A stretch of 64,000 nucleotides of DNA, taken from Amaricoccus solimangrovi (GTDB lineage Bacteria; Pseudomonadota; Alphaproteobacteria; Rhodobacterales; Rhodobacteraceae). The notes below the pieces were generated by a model, which saw only the letters and a list, made by a program, of their open reading frames with translations, made no database searches and had not been told where the DNA came from. Every line of letters begins with the position of its first letter. Position 1 is the first letter of the stretch. Positions 16,904-26,907 of the stretch are shown piece by piece. The translations under genes were made by a program, and so were the position numbers. The DNA lies in the NCBI RefSeq assembly GCF_006385685.1, contig NZ_VFRP01000016.1, positions 32,406 through 96,405 on the forward strand. Reading direction: 5' to 3'.

Positions 16904-18570
16904 CGCGCCTCCCCCTCCCCGCCCGCGTCGACGGGCGCGGTCTCCTCGATCACGTAGGGGCGCGCGCCGAGCACGGTCTCGACATAGAGGTGAGGCTCGG
17001 AGAGGGAGCGCGCCGTCGCCTCCATGTAGCGCATCACCGAATTGGCCTGCACCGTCATGTAGAGCGTGATCGCGATCAGCCCGATCACGGGCACGAGTTC
17101 GACGAGCGCCGCCCGGGTGCGGTCCTCCTCGTCCACCGGGCCCCAGAAGGTCTGGATCCCGGTCCGGACCAGCGCGATCATCGCGGCGAGGCCGGAGACG
17201 AGCAGGAGCCCGGTCAGCGCGAAGGCGAGCGGCGAGGGTGGCCCGTCCGTCCCGATCCCCTCCGGGTTGAAGGCGGCCGAGAGGATCGCGAATTTCGCCA
17301 TGAACCCGGCGAGCGGCGGCAGCCCGGCGATGAGCAGCGCGACGCAGGCGTAGCAGACCGAGAGCACGGTGAAGACGCCGGGCAGCACCGGGCCGACCAG
17401 CGGCTCGTCCTCGTCGGCCGCGTCCTCGCTGAAGCCGTAGAGCTCGGCCGTCACCGCGAAGACGGTGGCGAAACTGCCCTCGTCGCGCTCGACGAGTTCG
17501 ATGATGAGAAAGAGCGCGCTGATCGCGAGCGTCGAACTCACGAGATAGTAGAGCCCGGCCGCGACGAGATGCGAGCCGCCGCCGAGCCCGAAGAGCCCGA
17601 TCACCGCGAGCAGCGTGCCCGAGGAGACGAGCACCGTCGAGCCCGCGAGCCGGCCGAGCCCCTGGGAGGCGAGCACGCCGAAGGTGCCGAAGGCGACGGT
17701 GGCGAAGCCGCCCGCGACGAGGATCTCCGCGCCGATCCCGGTCTCGCCGACGCCGGTGCCGAAGAGCGAGGTCATCCTCAGGATCACGTAGACCCCGACC
17801 TTGGAGAGCATCGCGAACATCGCCGCGACCGGCGGCGCCGCGGCCAGGTAGGTGATCGGCAGCCAGAAGCAGAGCGGCCACATCGCCGCCTTGACGAGGA
17901 AGGCGATGCCGAGGATGGCCGCCGCCGCCTTCAGGAGCGGCTTCTGCTCGGCCGGCAGGGTCGGGATCTGCGCGGCGAGATCGGCCATGTTGAGCGTGCC
18001 GGTCACGCCGTAGATGAGCGAGACCCCGATCAGGAACAGGAGCGAGGCGGCGAGGTTGATCGCGATGTAGTGCAGGCTCGCCCGCACCCGGAGCGCGCCC
18101 GAGCCGTGCAGCGCCAGCCCGTAGGAGGCGGCGAGCATCACCTCGAAGAAGACGAAGAGGTTGAAGAGGTCGCCGGTCAGGAAGGCGCCGTTCAGCCCCG
18201 TCAGGATGAACATGAAGAGGCTGTGGAAATGCTGCCCCCGCCGGTCCCAGCGCGCGCTCGCGAAGATGAGCGCGCCGAGGCCGAGCACCGCAGTCAGGAG
18301 CAGCATCATCGCCGCGAGCCGGTCGAGCACCAGCACGATCGCGAAGGGCGGCGGCCAGTTGCCGAGCAGGTAGACCCCGACCGTCCCCGCCTCGCCCCCC
18401 CGGCGCGCGAGGTTCAGGAGGTCATGCGCGACGACGACGAGGGCCGCGACCGCGATGAAGCTGATGACCCGCTTCGCCCGCCGCTGCCGGTCCTCGTAGA
18501 AGAGCATGAGCGCGCCCGCGATCAGCGGGATCAGCACCGGCGCGATGATGAGGTGCTCCGGCGCCGGCAT
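16900..18570 (-). CDS. mnhD: Na+/H+ antiporter subunit D (NuoM/N-like)
   Basis: 556 residues, about 14 helices, of the proton-antiporter family homologous to complex I subunits NuoL/M/N. Landmarks are LFVFFEVMLAASYGL, GIAFLVKAAMWPLCFWLPITYLAAAPPVAAM (lysine in a helix, then the discontinuous helix) and GLPPLAGFMAKFAIL. A short acidic insert near 375-385 (EDAADEDEPLVGP) is a species detail. It overlaps mnhC by one base and mnhE by 4. Confidence 0.95.
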   Translation of the reverse strand: MPAPEHLIIAPVLIPLIAGALMLFYEDRQRRAKRVISFIAVAALVVVAHDLLNLARRGGEAGTVGVYLLGNWPPPFAIVLVLDRLAAMMLLLTAVLGLGALIFASARWDRRGQHFHSLFMFILTGLNGAFLTGDLFNLFVFFEVMLAASYGLALHGSGALRVRASLHYIAINLAASLLFLIGVSLIYGVTGTLNMADLAAQIPTLPAEQKPLLKAAAAILGIAFLVKAAMWPLCFWLPITYLAAAPPVAAMFAMLSKVGVYVILRMTSLFGTGVGETGIGAEILVAGGFATVAFGTFGVLASQGLGRLAGSTVLVSSGTLLAVIGLFGLGGGSHLVAAGLYYLVSSTLAISALFLIIELVERDEGSFATVFAVTAELYGFSEDAADEDEPLVGPVLPGVFTVLSVCYACVALLIAGLPPLAGFMAKFAILSAAFNPEGIGTDGPPSPLAFALTGLLLVSGLAAMIALVRTGIQTFWGPVDEEDRTRAALVELVPVIGLIAITLYMTVQANSVMRYMEATARSLSEPHLYVETVLGARPYVIEETAPVDAGGEGEAR

Positions 18571-18911
18571 CAGTCGCTCTCCTTGCCGTCGACATGGTCG
18601 GTATCGGTGAAGCCGCGGGCGGCGATCAGCACGACGAGAAAGAGCGCCGTGGTCGCGAAGCTGATCACGATCGCGGTCAGCACCAGCGCCTGCGGCACCG
18701 GATCGGCGTAGGCGCCGGCCGCGACCGCGCCCTCCTTGCTCAGGATCGGGCTCGCCCCGGTCCTGAGGCGCCCCATCGAGAAGATGAAGAGGTTGACCCC
18801 GTGCGCGAGCAGCGCGAGGCCGACGATCACCTGATAGGTCCGGGGCCGCAGCAGCAGCCAGACGCCGGAGGCGACCAGCACCCCGATCGCGAGGGACAGG
18901 ACGAGTTCCAT
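18570..18911 (-). CDS. mnhC: Na+/H+ antiporter subunit C (NuoK-like)
   Basis: 113 residues, three helices, NuoK-like. It shows VIVGLALLAHGVNLFIFSMGRL and the conserved DPVPQALVLTAIVISFATTA. The start codon overlaps the mnhA stop (ATGA), pointing to translational coupling. The ATG is at 18909-18911. Confidence 0.94.
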   Translation of the reverse strand: MELVLSLAIGVLVASGVWLLLRPRTYQVIVGLALLAHGVNLFIFSMGRLRTGASPILSKEGAVAAGAYADPVPQALVLTAIVISFATTALFLVVLIAARGFTDTDHVDGKESD

Positions 18912-21877
18912 CAGGCGGAGCCTCCCCGCCAGCCGTCCTCTTCCTCCACCTCCGCCTCCGGCCCGGCCAGGTCCGGGTCGGGCTCCTCCTCGGGCGGGCG
19001 GTCGCGCTTGGAGCGGAGCGACTGGTGGGCGATCGCGATCAGCACCAGCACGGTCGCGCCGACGACGAGGGTGAAGACGCCGAAATCGAAGATGAGCGCG
19101 GTCGCGAAGGGCACCTTGCCGACCAGCGGCACCTCGAGATAGCGCGCATGCGCGGTTAGGAACGGGAAGCCGAACATCCAGGAGCCGAGCCCGGTCGCCG
19201 CGGCGATCAGCAGGCCGAAGCCGATCCAGCGGATCGGCAGGATCCGGAGCCGGTCCTCGACCCAGCGCGCGTCCGCGCCGAGATACTGCAGCAGGAAGCC
19301 GATCGCGAGCGCCACCCCGGCCGCGAAGCCGCCGCCCGGCAGGTCGTGGCCGCGCAGGAAGAGATAGGCCGCGATCATGATCGTCGCCGGGAACATCCAG
19401 CGCATGATGACCGAGGGCACGAACATGTAGTCGCGCAGCGTCTCGCCCGGCCGGCGGTGCTCGGCCGTCACCTCGTAGTCGCGCTGGATCCGCTGCTGCT
19501 CGGGAATGTCGTCGCTCTCCCGCGCCGGGCGGAAGCGGCGCAGCAGCGCGAAGACGGTGAGCCCGACGATGCCGAGCACGGTGATCTCGCCGAACGTGTC
19601 GAAGCCCCGGAAATCCACCAGGATCACGTTCACCACGTTGGTGCCGCCGCCGAGGCTGTAGGCGTGTTCGAGGAAATAGGTCGCGATCTCGCGGTCGAGC
19701 GGCGCGGACATGACGGTGTAGGAGATCATCGCGATCCCCGCGCCGCAGAAGACCGCGACGATGAGATCGGCGAAGCGCCGCGCGCGGGCGCGGAACTCGA
19801 CGTCGTCGCGGATCGCCTGGTTGCGCTTCGGCAGCCAGCGGAGCCCGAGGAGCAGCAGCACGGTCGTCACGATCTCGACGAGGAGCTGCGTCACCGAGAG
19901 GTCGGGGGCCGAGAACCAGGCGAAGGTCACGCAGGTCACGGTCCCGGCGCCCCCGAGCATCACGAGCGCGGCGAAACGGTGGTACTTCGCCTGCCAGGCC
20001 GCGCCGATCGCGCAGGCGGCGCCGACGAGCCAGACCAGCGCGAAGAGCGGGTCGAAATTCGCGAGCGAGAGCGGCGCCCAGGTCGGCGGATCGCGCAGGA
20101 AGGTCGCGGTCGCCGCGCCCGCGGCCATCAGCACCAGGATCCGGAGCTGGACCTGCAGCCGCTCGGTCCCGAGCAGCCGGTGCAGCGCGCGCATCCACCG
20201 CCAGGAGAGCGCGAGCAGCATCCGCTCGAAGATCCGCTGCCCCTCGAGCCGGCGGATCACCGGCGGCCCCTCCGGCGCCGCCGCGACATGGCGGGCGAGC
20301 AGCGCGTAGATCAGGCAGCCCGCGACGAGCGCGATCACGCTCATCACGAAGGGCGCGTTCACCCCGTGCCAGAGCGCGAGGCTGTAATCGGGCGTCGCAT
20401 CGCCCAGAAGCGCCACGACCGCGGTCCTGAGATAGGGCGCGATCGTCGCCCCGGGCAGGATCCCGACCAGCAGGCAGATCGCGACCAGGATCTCGATCGG
20501 GAAGCGCATCCAGTGCGGCGGCTCGTGCGGCTTTCGCGGGCAGTCGGTCGTTGTCGGCCCGAAGAAGACCGAGACGATGAAGCGCAGCGAATAGGCGACC
20601 GCGAGCGCGCTCGCGACGAGCGCGATCCAGGGCATGGCCTGGTCGAAGGCGGAATTGTCATGCGCCTCGATCGTCTCGGCGAAGAACATCTCCTTCGAGA
20701 GGAAGCCGTTCAGCAGCGGAATGCCCGCCATCGAGGCCGAGGCGACGATGGCGAGCGTCGCGGTATAGGGCATCGCGTGGCGCAGCCCGCCGAGCCGGCG
20801 CATGTCGCGCGTGCCGGTCTCGTGGTCGATGATTCCCGCCGCCATGAAGAGCGAGGCCTTGAACACCGCGTGGTTGATGATGTGGAAGGTCGCCGCCACC
20901 AGCGCCTCCGGCGTGCCGATCCCGGCGAGCGCGGTGATGAGGCCGAGATGGCTGATCGTCGAATAGGCGAGCAGCCCCTTCAGGTCGTGCTGGAAGAAGG
21001 CGAAGAAGGCGCCGAGCAGCAGCGTCGTCATGCCGACCCCGCCCACGACCCAGAACCAGGCCTCGGTCCCGTTCAGCACCGGCGCGAAGCGCAGCAGCAG
21101 GAAGACCCCCGCCTTCACCATCGTCGCCGAATGCAGATAGGCCGAGACCGGCGTCGGCGCGGCCATCGCATGCGGCAGCCAGAAGTGGAACGGCACCTGC
21201 GCCGACTTGGTGAAGGCGCCGAGCATGACGAGGATGAGCGCGGTCAGGTAGAGCGGATCCTCCCGCAGCCGGTCGCCGGAGGCGAGCACGGTGTCGAGGT
21301 CGTAGCTTCCCACGACATGGCCGATGACGAGCAGCCCCGCGAGCAGGCAGAGCCCGCCCGCCCCGGTGACGATCAGCGACATCCGCGCCCCGTCGCGCCC
21401 CTGCGCGTTCTGGTGCCAGTAGCCGATCAGCAGGAAGGAGACGAGGCTCGTGAGCTCCCAGAAGATCAGGAGCAGGATCAGGTTCCCGGACATCACGAGC
21501 CCGGTCATCGCCCCCATGAAGGCGAGGAGCGAGGCGTAGAACCGGGGCGCCGGGTCGCGCGCCGAGAGATAGTAGCGCGCGTAGATCACGACGAGCAGCC
21601 CGATGCCGAGGATCAGCACGAGGAAGATCCAGGCGAAACCGTCGACGCGGAGCGCGAAATCGAGGCCGAAGGAGGGCATCCAGCGGATCGTCTTCTCGAC
21701 CACCCCGCCCTCGGTCACGTGGCCGCGCAGCGCCGCGAGGATCCCGAGTCCGACCGCGCTCACCGCCGCCGAGAGCCAGACCTCGGCGTTGCGCAGATTC
21801 GCGGGCGAGGTCGCGGCGACGACGCTGCCCGCGAAGGGAAGGATCAGCAGGATCAGCAGGAGGTTGCTCTCGACCAT
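18911..21877 (-). CDS. mnhA: Na+/H+ antiporter fused subunits A and B (PhaAB type)
   Basis: 988 residues. The first ~750 are MnhA (NuoL-like: SAQVPFHFWLPHAMAAPTPVSAYLHSATMVKAGVFLLLR, and HDLKGLLAYSTISHLG). The rest is MnhB (DFRGFDTFGEITVLGIVGLTVFALL, then GHDLPGGGFAAGVALAIGFLLQYL). The AB fusion is the arrangement of the rhizobial Pha system and is common in alphaproteobacteria. It is the first gene of the antiporter operon; the promoter should lie in 21878-22018, shared divergently with otsA. The very C-terminus is a charged, Glu-rich tail. Confidence 0.95.
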   Translation of the reverse strand: MVESNLLLILLILPFAGSVVAATSPANLRNAEVWLSAAVSAVGLGILAALRGHVTEGGVVEKTIRWMPSFGLDFALRVDGFAWIFLVLILGIGLLVVIYARYYLSARDPAPRFYASLLAFMGAMTGLVMSGNLILLLIFWELTSLVSFLLIGYWHQNAQGRDGARMSLIVTGAGGLCLLAGLLVIGHVVGSYDLDTVLASGDRLREDPLYLTALILVMLGAFTKSAQVPFHFWLPHAMAAPTPVSAYLHSATMVKAGVFLLLRFAPVLNGTEAWFWVVGGVGMTTLLLGAFFAFFQHDLKGLLAYSTISHLGLITALAGIGTPEALVAATFHIINHAVFKASLFMAAGIIDHETGTRDMRRLGGLRHAMPYTATLAIVASASMAGIPLLNGFLSKEMFFAETIEAHDNSAFDQAMPWIALVASALAVAYSLRFIVSVFFGPTTTDCPRKPHEPPHWMRFPIEILVAICLLVGILPGATIAPYLRTAVVALLGDATPDYSLALWHGVNAPFVMSVIALVAGCLIYALLARHVAAAPEGPPVIRRLEGQRIFERMLLALSWRWMRALHRLLGTERLQVQLRILVLMAAGAATATFLRDPPTWAPLSLANFDPLFALVWLVGAACAIGAAWQAKYHRFAALVMLGGAGTVTCVTFAWFSAPDLSVTQLLVEIVTTVLLLLGLRWLPKRNQAIRDDVEFRARARRFADLIVAVFCGAGIAMISYTVMSAPLDREIATYFLEHAYSLGGGTNVVNVILVDFRGFDTFGEITVLGIVGLTVFALLRRFRPARESDDIPEQQRIQRDYEVTAEHRRPGETLRDYMFVPSVIMRWMFPATIMIAAYLFLRGHDLPGGGFAAGVALAIGFLLQYLGADARWVEDRLRILPIRWIGFGLLIAAATGLGSWMFGFPFLTAHARYLEVPLVGKVPFATALIFDFGVFTLVVGATVLVLIAIAHQSLRSKRDRPPEEEPDPDLAGPEAEVEEEDGWRGGSA

Positions 21878-22018
21878 GGGGAACTCATTTCAGGTCGGGC
21901 GCGGCGCGGCAAGGGCGCGTTGGGCGGCGCGCGCGGGGCCGCGGCGGGAAACCGCGGGAGCCGGCGCGCGATTCCGCGCCCTTGCCTTCTCGCCGGGGAT
22001 GCTATCTTGTGCGCCGCA

Positions 22019-23395
22019 ATGCCACGCAGACTCGTCATCGCATCGAACCGAACCGCCGCGCCGGGCGAGCCGCGCGCCGGGGGGCTGGCCGTCGCGCTCT
22101 ACGACGCGCTGACCGAGCGGGGCGGCGGCGTCTGGTTCGGCTGGTCCGGCGAGGTGGTCGAGCGCGAGACCCGGGGCGTCCGGCTCTTCGCCGACGGCCC
22201 GATCGACTTCGCCCTCGCCGATCTCACCCAGCCCGAATGCGACGGCTACTATCTCGGCTATTCCAACCGCGCCCTCTGGCCGGTCTTTCACTACCGCACC
22301 GATCTCGCCCATTTCGACGAGGGCGAGTTCGAGGCCTACGAGGCGGTCAACCGCCGCTTCGGCCGGCTGCTCGCGCAGCAGACGCGGCCCGACGATCTCG
22401 TCTGGATCCACGACTACCATTTCCTGCTGATGGGCGCGGAGATGCGGGCGAGCGGCTGGGAGGGGCTCATGGGCTTCTTCCTGCACATCCCCTTCCCCGC
22501 GCCGGAGGTCTTCACCTCCCTGCCGCAGCACCAGCGGCTCGCCCGCGGGCTCTGCGCCTTCGATCTCGTCGGCTTCCAGACCGACCGCGACGCGGCGAAC
22601 TTCAGGCGCTACCTGACCGAGCAATGCGGCGGCGTCCAGAACGCGGACGGCACGATCAGCGTCTTCGAACGGGTGGTGCGGGCCGAAACCTTCTCGATCG
22701 GCATCGATCCCGAGGACATGCTGAGCCTCGCGGGCTCGCAGGAGGCGCTGGCGGCGGCGGACCGGCTCGGCCGGATCATCGAGAACCGCGCCCTCGTGCT
22801 CGGCGTGGACCGGATGGACTATTCCAAGGGGCTGCCGCAGCGGATGGCGGCCTTCGGCCGGATGCTCGACGAATCCCCCGAACTGCGCGGCACGGTGAGC
22901 TTCCTGCAGATCGCGCCGCCGTCGCGGGAATCGGTCGACGCCTATCAGGCGCTCCGGGTCGAGCTCGACGGGCTCGCGGGCCGGATCAACGCCGATTACG
23001 GCGATCTCGACTGGGTGCCGATCCGCTATCTCGCCCGCGGCTATCCGCGCGAGGTGCTGGCCGGGCTCTACCGGATCGCGCGCGTGGCGCTGGTGACGCC
23101 GCTCTACGACGGGATGAACCTCGTCGCGAAGGAATTCGTCGCCGCGCAGGATCCCGAGGATCCGGGCGTGCTGATCCTCTCCGAATTCGCCGGCGCCGCC
23201 GAGCAGATGCCCGACGCGCTCCTCGTCAATCCGCACGACATCGCCGGCATGGCCGATGCGATCGAGCGCGGCCTGCTGATGCCGGTCGAGGAGCGGCGCG
23301 AGCGGTGGAACGCGCTGATCCGGGGCGTGCGCCAGAACGACATCTCCTGGTGGCGCCGGAGCTTCCTCGACGCGCTCGAGGCTTGCGCGCAATGA
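22019..23395 (+). CDS. otsA: Trehalose-6-phosphate synthase (UDP-forming)
   Basis: 458 residues, GT20 family, about the usual length of OtsA. It begins RRLVIASNRTA and has VWIHDYHFLLMGAEMR, GFFLHIPFPAPEVF, LVLGVDRMDYSKGLPQR and LYDGMNLVAKEFVAAQ, all of which are core glucosyltransferase motifs. It makes trehalose-6-P from UDP-glucose and glucose-6-P for osmoprotection. Its stop overlaps the otsB start (ATGA). Proximity to the Mrp antiporter makes a salt-stress neighbourhood, though the two operons diverge. Confidence 0.96.
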   Translation: MPRRLVIASNRTAAPGEPRAGGLAVALYDALTERGGGVWFGWSGEVVERETRGVRLFADGPIDFALADLTQPECDGYYLGYSNRALWPVFHYRTDLAHFDEGEFEAYEAVNRRFGRLLAQQTRPDDLVWIHDYHFLLMGAEMRASGWEGLMGFFLHIPFPAPEVFTSLPQHQRLARGLCAFDLVGFQTDRDAANFRRYLTEQCGGVQNADGTISVFERVVRAETFSIGIDPEDMLSLAGSQEALAAADRLGRIIENRALVLGVDRMDYSKGLPQRMAAFGRMLDESPELRGTVSFLQIAPPSRESVDAYQALRVELDGLAGRINADYGDLDWVPIRYLARGYPREVLAGLYRIARVALVTPLYDGMNLVAKEFVAAQDPEDPGVLILSEFAGAAEQMPDALLVNPHDIAGMADAIERGLLMPVEERRERWNALIRGVRQNDISWWRRSFLDALEACAQ

Positions 23396-24126
23396 GCCGG
23401 AACCTGAGCGACCTGCGCCTCGCCCCGGGCGACGCGCTCTTTCTCGATTTCGACGGCACGCTGGCCGAATTGCGCGACGATCCCGACGCGGTGCGGCTCG
23501 ACGCCGGGACCGAGGCGGCGCTGGCCCGGCTCGCCGCGCGGCTCTCGGGCGCGCTGGCGCTGCTGAGCGGGCGCGACATCCGCGACCTCGACCGCCGGAC
23601 GCCGCGCGCGCTCTGGCGCGCCGGCGGCCACGGGCTCGAGGTCAGCGAACCGGGCAGCCCGCCGCCGCCGACCCCGCGCGGGCCGGTCGCGGAGATGCTG
23701 GAACGGCTCGACGCGGCGGTGGCCGGCTTTCCCGGCGCCCGGATCGAGGTGAAGGGCCCGATCCTCGCGATCCACTACCGCGCCGCGCCCGAGGCCGGTG
23801 AAAGCCTGATCGCCGCCGCGAAGGCGGAAGCCGAGCGGAACGCGGATCACGTGGCCCAGGCCGGGCACATGGTCGTCGAGGTGAAGCCGGCGAGCGCGAA
23901 CAAGGGCCGCGCGCTCCGCGCCCTCGCCGCCCGCGCGCCCTTCGCCGGGCGCCGGCCGGTGATGATCGGCGACGACACGACCGACGAGGATGCGATCGCC
24001 GCCGCGCTCGATCTCGGCGGCGTCGGCGTGCGCGTGGGCCCGGGCGAGAGCGCCGCCGGCTACCGCGCCGCCGACCCGGCCGAGGTCCGCGCCTGGATCG
24101 CGCGCGAGGCCGCGCGGCTCGGCTGA
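23392..24126 (+). CDS. otsB: Trehalose-6-phosphate phosphatase
   Basis: 244 residues, HAD superfamily. Motif I is [11 protein letters not shown], motif II sits in [11 protein letters not shown], and motif IV is [11 protein letters not shown]. The Lys region [15 protein letters not shown] is also typical. It dephosphorylates trehalose-6-P from OtsA and overlaps otsA by 4 bases, so the two proteins are coupled. Confidence 0.95.
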   Translation: MSRNLSDLRLAPGDALFLDFDGTLAELRDDPDAVRLDAGTEAALARLAARLSGALALLSGRDIRDLDRRTPRALWRAGGHGLEVSEPGSPPPPTPRGPVAEMLERLDAAVAGFPGARIEVKGPILAIHYRAAPEAGESLIAAAKAEAERNADHVAQAGHMVVEVKPASANKGRALRALAARAPFAGRRPVMIGDDTTDEDAIAAALDLGGVGVRVGPGESAAGYRAADPAEVRAWIAREAARLG

Positions 24127-24182
24127 GGCGGCCCCCGCGCGAGGCTCTTGCGAAGGCCGCGGGCGCGAATTATGCGTCGCCC

Positions 24183-25763
24183 ATGACAGAGACAGCGATC
24201 CCCGACCCCGCCGCCGAACATCAGCGCCTCCTGATCGTCGATTTCGGCAGCCAGGTGACGCAGCTCATCGCCCGCCGCCTGCGCGAGGCGCGGATCTACT
24301 GCGAGATCCATCCGTTCCAGAAGGTCGACGCGGCCTTCCTCGCCGATTTCGCCCCCCGCGCGGTGATCCTCTCCGGCGGCCCCGCCTCGGTGACCGAGGA
24401 CGGGAGCCCCCGCGCCCCCGACGAGGTCTTCACCCTCGGCGTGCCGGTGCTCGGCATCTGCTACGGCCAGCAGGTGATGATGACCCAGCTCGGCGGCAGG
24501 GTCGAGGCCGGCCACCACGCCGAATTCGGCCGCGCCTACGTGACGCCGACCGAGACAAGCGACCCGCTCTTCACCGGCCTCTTCGCCACGGGGCGCGAGG
24601 AAGTCTGGATGAGCCACGGCGACCGCGTGACCGCGCTCGCCCCCGGCTTCTCGGTGATCGGCGAGAGCCCGAACGCGCCCTTCGCGATCACCTCCGACCC
24701 GGAGCGCCACTTCTACGCGGTGCAGTTCCACCCGGAGGTGCATCACACCGTCAATGGCGCGCGGATCCTGAGGAACTTCACCGATCTCGCGGGCTTTACC
24801 GGCGACTGGACCATGGCCGCCTACAAGGAGCAGGCGATCGAGGCGATCCGCGCCCAGGTGGGCGATGCCAAGGTGATCTGCGGCCTCTCGGGCGGCGTCG
24901 ATTCCTCCGTCGCCGCCGTGCTGATCCACGAGGCGATCGGCGACCAGCTCACCTGCGTCTTCGTCGATACCGGGCTGATGCGGATGGGCGAGGCCGAGGA
25001 GGTCGTGACGCTCTTCCGCGACCATTACAACATCCCGCTCATTCACGCCGACGAGAGCGACCTCTTCATCGACGCGCTCGAGGGCGAGTCCGATCCCGAG
25101 ACCAAGCGCAAGACCATCGGCCGGCTCTTCATCGAGGTGTTCGACCGCTACGCGCGCGAGGTGGGCGATGCGAAGTTCCTCGCCCAGGGCACGCTCTACC
25201 CCGACGTGATCGAGAGCGTCAGCTTCACCGGCGGCCCCTCGGTCACGATCAAGAGCCACCACAATGTCGGCGGCCTGCCCGAGCGGATGAACCTGAAGCT
25301 GGTCGAGCCGCTGCGCGAGCTCTTCAAGGACGAGGTCCGCGCGCTCGGCCGCGAACTGGGGTTGCCGGAGAGCTTCGTCGGCCGGCATCCCTTCCCCGGC
25401 CCCGGCCTCGCGATCCGCTGCCCGGGCGGGATCACGCGCGAGAAGCTCGAGATCCTTCGCAAGGCCGACGCGGTCTATCTCGACCAGATCCGCCGGCACG
25501 GGCTCTACGACGCGATCTGGCAGGCCTTCGCCGTGCTGCTCCCGGTGCGGACCGTGGGCGTGATGGGCGACGGCCGCACCTACGACTATGTCTGCGCCCT
25601 CCGCGCGGTGACGAGCGTCGACGGGATGACGGCGGATTTCTACCCGTTCGACGCCGCCTTCCTCGGCGAGACCGCGACGCGGATCATCAACGAGGTCAAG
25701 GGGATCAACCGGGTGACCTACGACTATACCTCGAAGCCGCCCGGCACGATCGAGTGGGAGTGA
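24183..25763 (+). CDS. guaA: GMP synthase (glutamine-hydrolysing)
   Basis: 526 residues, full length. The class I glutamine amidotransferase domain (2-200) has [16 protein letters not shown], the nucleophile in LGICYGQQ, and the His/Glu pair in VQFHPEVHH. The ATP-pyrophosphatase loop is [15 protein letters not shown], and the C-terminal dimerisation domain ends [14 protein letters not shown], as in most GuaA. It converts XMP to GMP. A housekeeping gene, convergent with arsH 7 bases away. Confidence 0.98.
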   Translation: MTETAIPDPAAEHQRLLIVDFGSQVTQLIARRLREARIYCEIHPFQKVDAAFLADFAPRAVILSGGPASVTEDGSPRAPDEVFTLGVPVLGICYGQQVMMTQLGGRVEAGHHAEFGRAYVTPTETSDPLFTGLFATGREEVWMSHGDRVTALAPGFSVIGESPNAPFAITSDPERHFYAVQFHPEVHHTVNGARILRNFTDLAGFTGDWTMAAYKEQAIEAIRAQVGDAKVICGLSGGVDSSVAAVLIHEAIGDQLTCVFVDTGLMRMGEAEEVVTLFRDHYNIPLIHADESDLFIDALEGESDPETKRKTIGRLFIEVFDRYAREVGDAKFLAQGTLYPDVIESVSFTGGPSVTIKSHHNVGGLPERMNLKLVEPLRELFKDEVRALGRELGLPESFVGRHPFPGPGLAIRCPGGITREKLEILRKADAVYLDQIRRHGLYDAIWQAFAVLLPVRTVGVMGDGRTYDYVCALRAVTSVDGMTADFYPFDAAFLGETATRIINEVKGINRVTYDYTSKPPGTIEWE

Positions 25764-25770
25764 CCGCTCC

Positions 25771-26487
25771 TCAGATCGACCCGAGACCCGCCCGCGCTTC
25801 GAGTTTGGCCGCCTCCTCCTTCCGCTCGCTGTAGCGGTCGGTGAGATAGGCCGAGCAGTCGCGCGTCAGCAGCGTGAACTTGACGAGTTCCTCGCAGACG
25901 TCGACCACCCGGTCGTAATAGGCCGATGGCTTCATCCGGCCACCCTCGTCGAATTCCTGCCAGGCCTTGGCGACCGAGGACTGGTTCGGGATGGTGATCA
26001 TCCGCATCCAGCGCCCGAGCAGGCGCATCGCATTGACCGCGTTGAAGGATTGCGAGCCGCCCGAGACCTGCATCACCGCGAGCGTCTTGCCCTGGGTCGG
26101 CCGGATCGCCCCGATCGCAAGCGGGATCCAGTCGATCTGCGCCTTCATCACGCCGGTGATCGCGCCATGGCGCTCGGGCGAGACCCAGACCTGCCCCTCC
26201 GACCATTCCGAGAGGTCGCGCAGCTCGCGCACCTTCGGATGCCCGGGGTCCGCGTCGTCGGGCAGCGGCAGGCCGGAGGGATCGAAGTGCCGGACCTCCG
26301 CGCCCATGACTTCGAGCAGCCGCCCCGCCTCCCGCGCCAGCAGCCGGCTGTAGGAGACCCGGCGCAGCGAGCCGTGCAGGATCAGGATGCGCGGCGGATG
26401 CGTGGAAAAGACCGGGCGCAGCGCCGCGGGATCCGGCTGGCGCAGATGGAGAAGGTCGGCGGCGGGCAGATCGTCGCGATCAGGCAA
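25771..26487 (-). CDS. arsH: NADPH-dependent FMN reductase ArsH
   Basis: About 238 residues from a TTG start. [20 protein letters not shown] is the flavodoxin-like FMN site, [21 protein letters not shown] is the ArsH signature, and the C-terminal [10 protein letters not shown] is usual. ArsH detoxifies organoarsenicals or reduces quinones in ars operons. Start choice: an in-frame ATG at 26523 would overlap arsC by 44 bases and has AGGAGG directly abutting it. The TTG at 26485-26487 overlaps the arsC stop by only a few bases and has GGGAAGGGA at good spacing; it gives the common [13 protein letters not shown] head. Confidence 0.9.
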   Translation of the reverse strand: MPDRDDLPAADLLHLRQPDPAALRPVFSTHPPRILILHGSLRRVSYSRLLAREAGRLLEVMGAEVRHFDPSGLPLPDDADPGHPKVRELRDLSEWSEGQVWVSPERHGAITGVMKAQIDWIPLAIGAIRPTQGKTLAVMQVSGGSQSFNAVNAMRLLGRWMRMITIPNQSSVAKAWQEFDEGGRMKPSAYYDRVVDVCEELVKFTLLTRDCSAYLTDRYSERKEEAAKLEARAGLGSI

Positions 26488-26905
26488 CGGGCTTTCCCTT
26501 CCCGTCGAGCACGGCCTCGCCATCCTCCTTCGCGAAGGCCCCCGCGAAGGCCTCCGCCGGCAGGACCTCCAGCACGACCTCGGACGGCCGGCAGAGCCGG
26601 GTGCCGAGCGGCGTGACGACGAAGGGCCGGTTGATCAGGATCGGATGCGCGAGCATCGCATCGAGCAGCGCGGCGTCGCTCAGGCCCGGATCGTCGAGCC
26701 CGAGCTCGTCATGGGGCGTCCCCTTCCGCCGGATCGCCTCGCGCACCGAGAGCCCGGCGGCGGCGATCATCCCCGCCAGTTCGTCGCGGCCCGGCGGCGT
26801 CGCGAGATATTCGACGACCTTCGGCTCGATCCCCGCGTGCCGGATCAGCGCCAGCGTGTTGCGCGAGGTGCCGCAGGCGGGGTTGTGGTAGATGGTGACA
26901 TCCAT
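26480..26905 (-). CDS. arsC: Arsenate reductase, glutaredoxin-coupled (ArsC)
   Basis: 141 residues. The start [20 protein letters not shown] puts the catalytic Cys at residue 11 in the CGTSRN motif of the thioredoxin-fold, glutaredoxin-dependent ArsC class. [24 protein letters not shown] holds the arginines expected for arsenate binding. It reduces arsenate to arsenite for export by the ACR3 protein encoded 2 bases upstream. Confidence 0.95.
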   Translation of the reverse strand: MDVTIYHNPACGTSRNTLALIRHAGIEPKVVEYLATPPGRDELAGMIAAAGLSVREAIRRKGTPHDELGLDDPGLSDAALLDAMLAHPILINRPFVVTPLGTRLCRPSEVVLEVLPAEAFAGAFAKEDGEAVLDGKGKPVA

Positions 26906-26907
26906 GG

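Noticed and set aside
19346..22018. Plus-strand frame open through the antiporter operon into otsA
   Set aside because: Charged, repetitive antisense translation of membrane-protein codons; the trehalose synthase begins at 22019.
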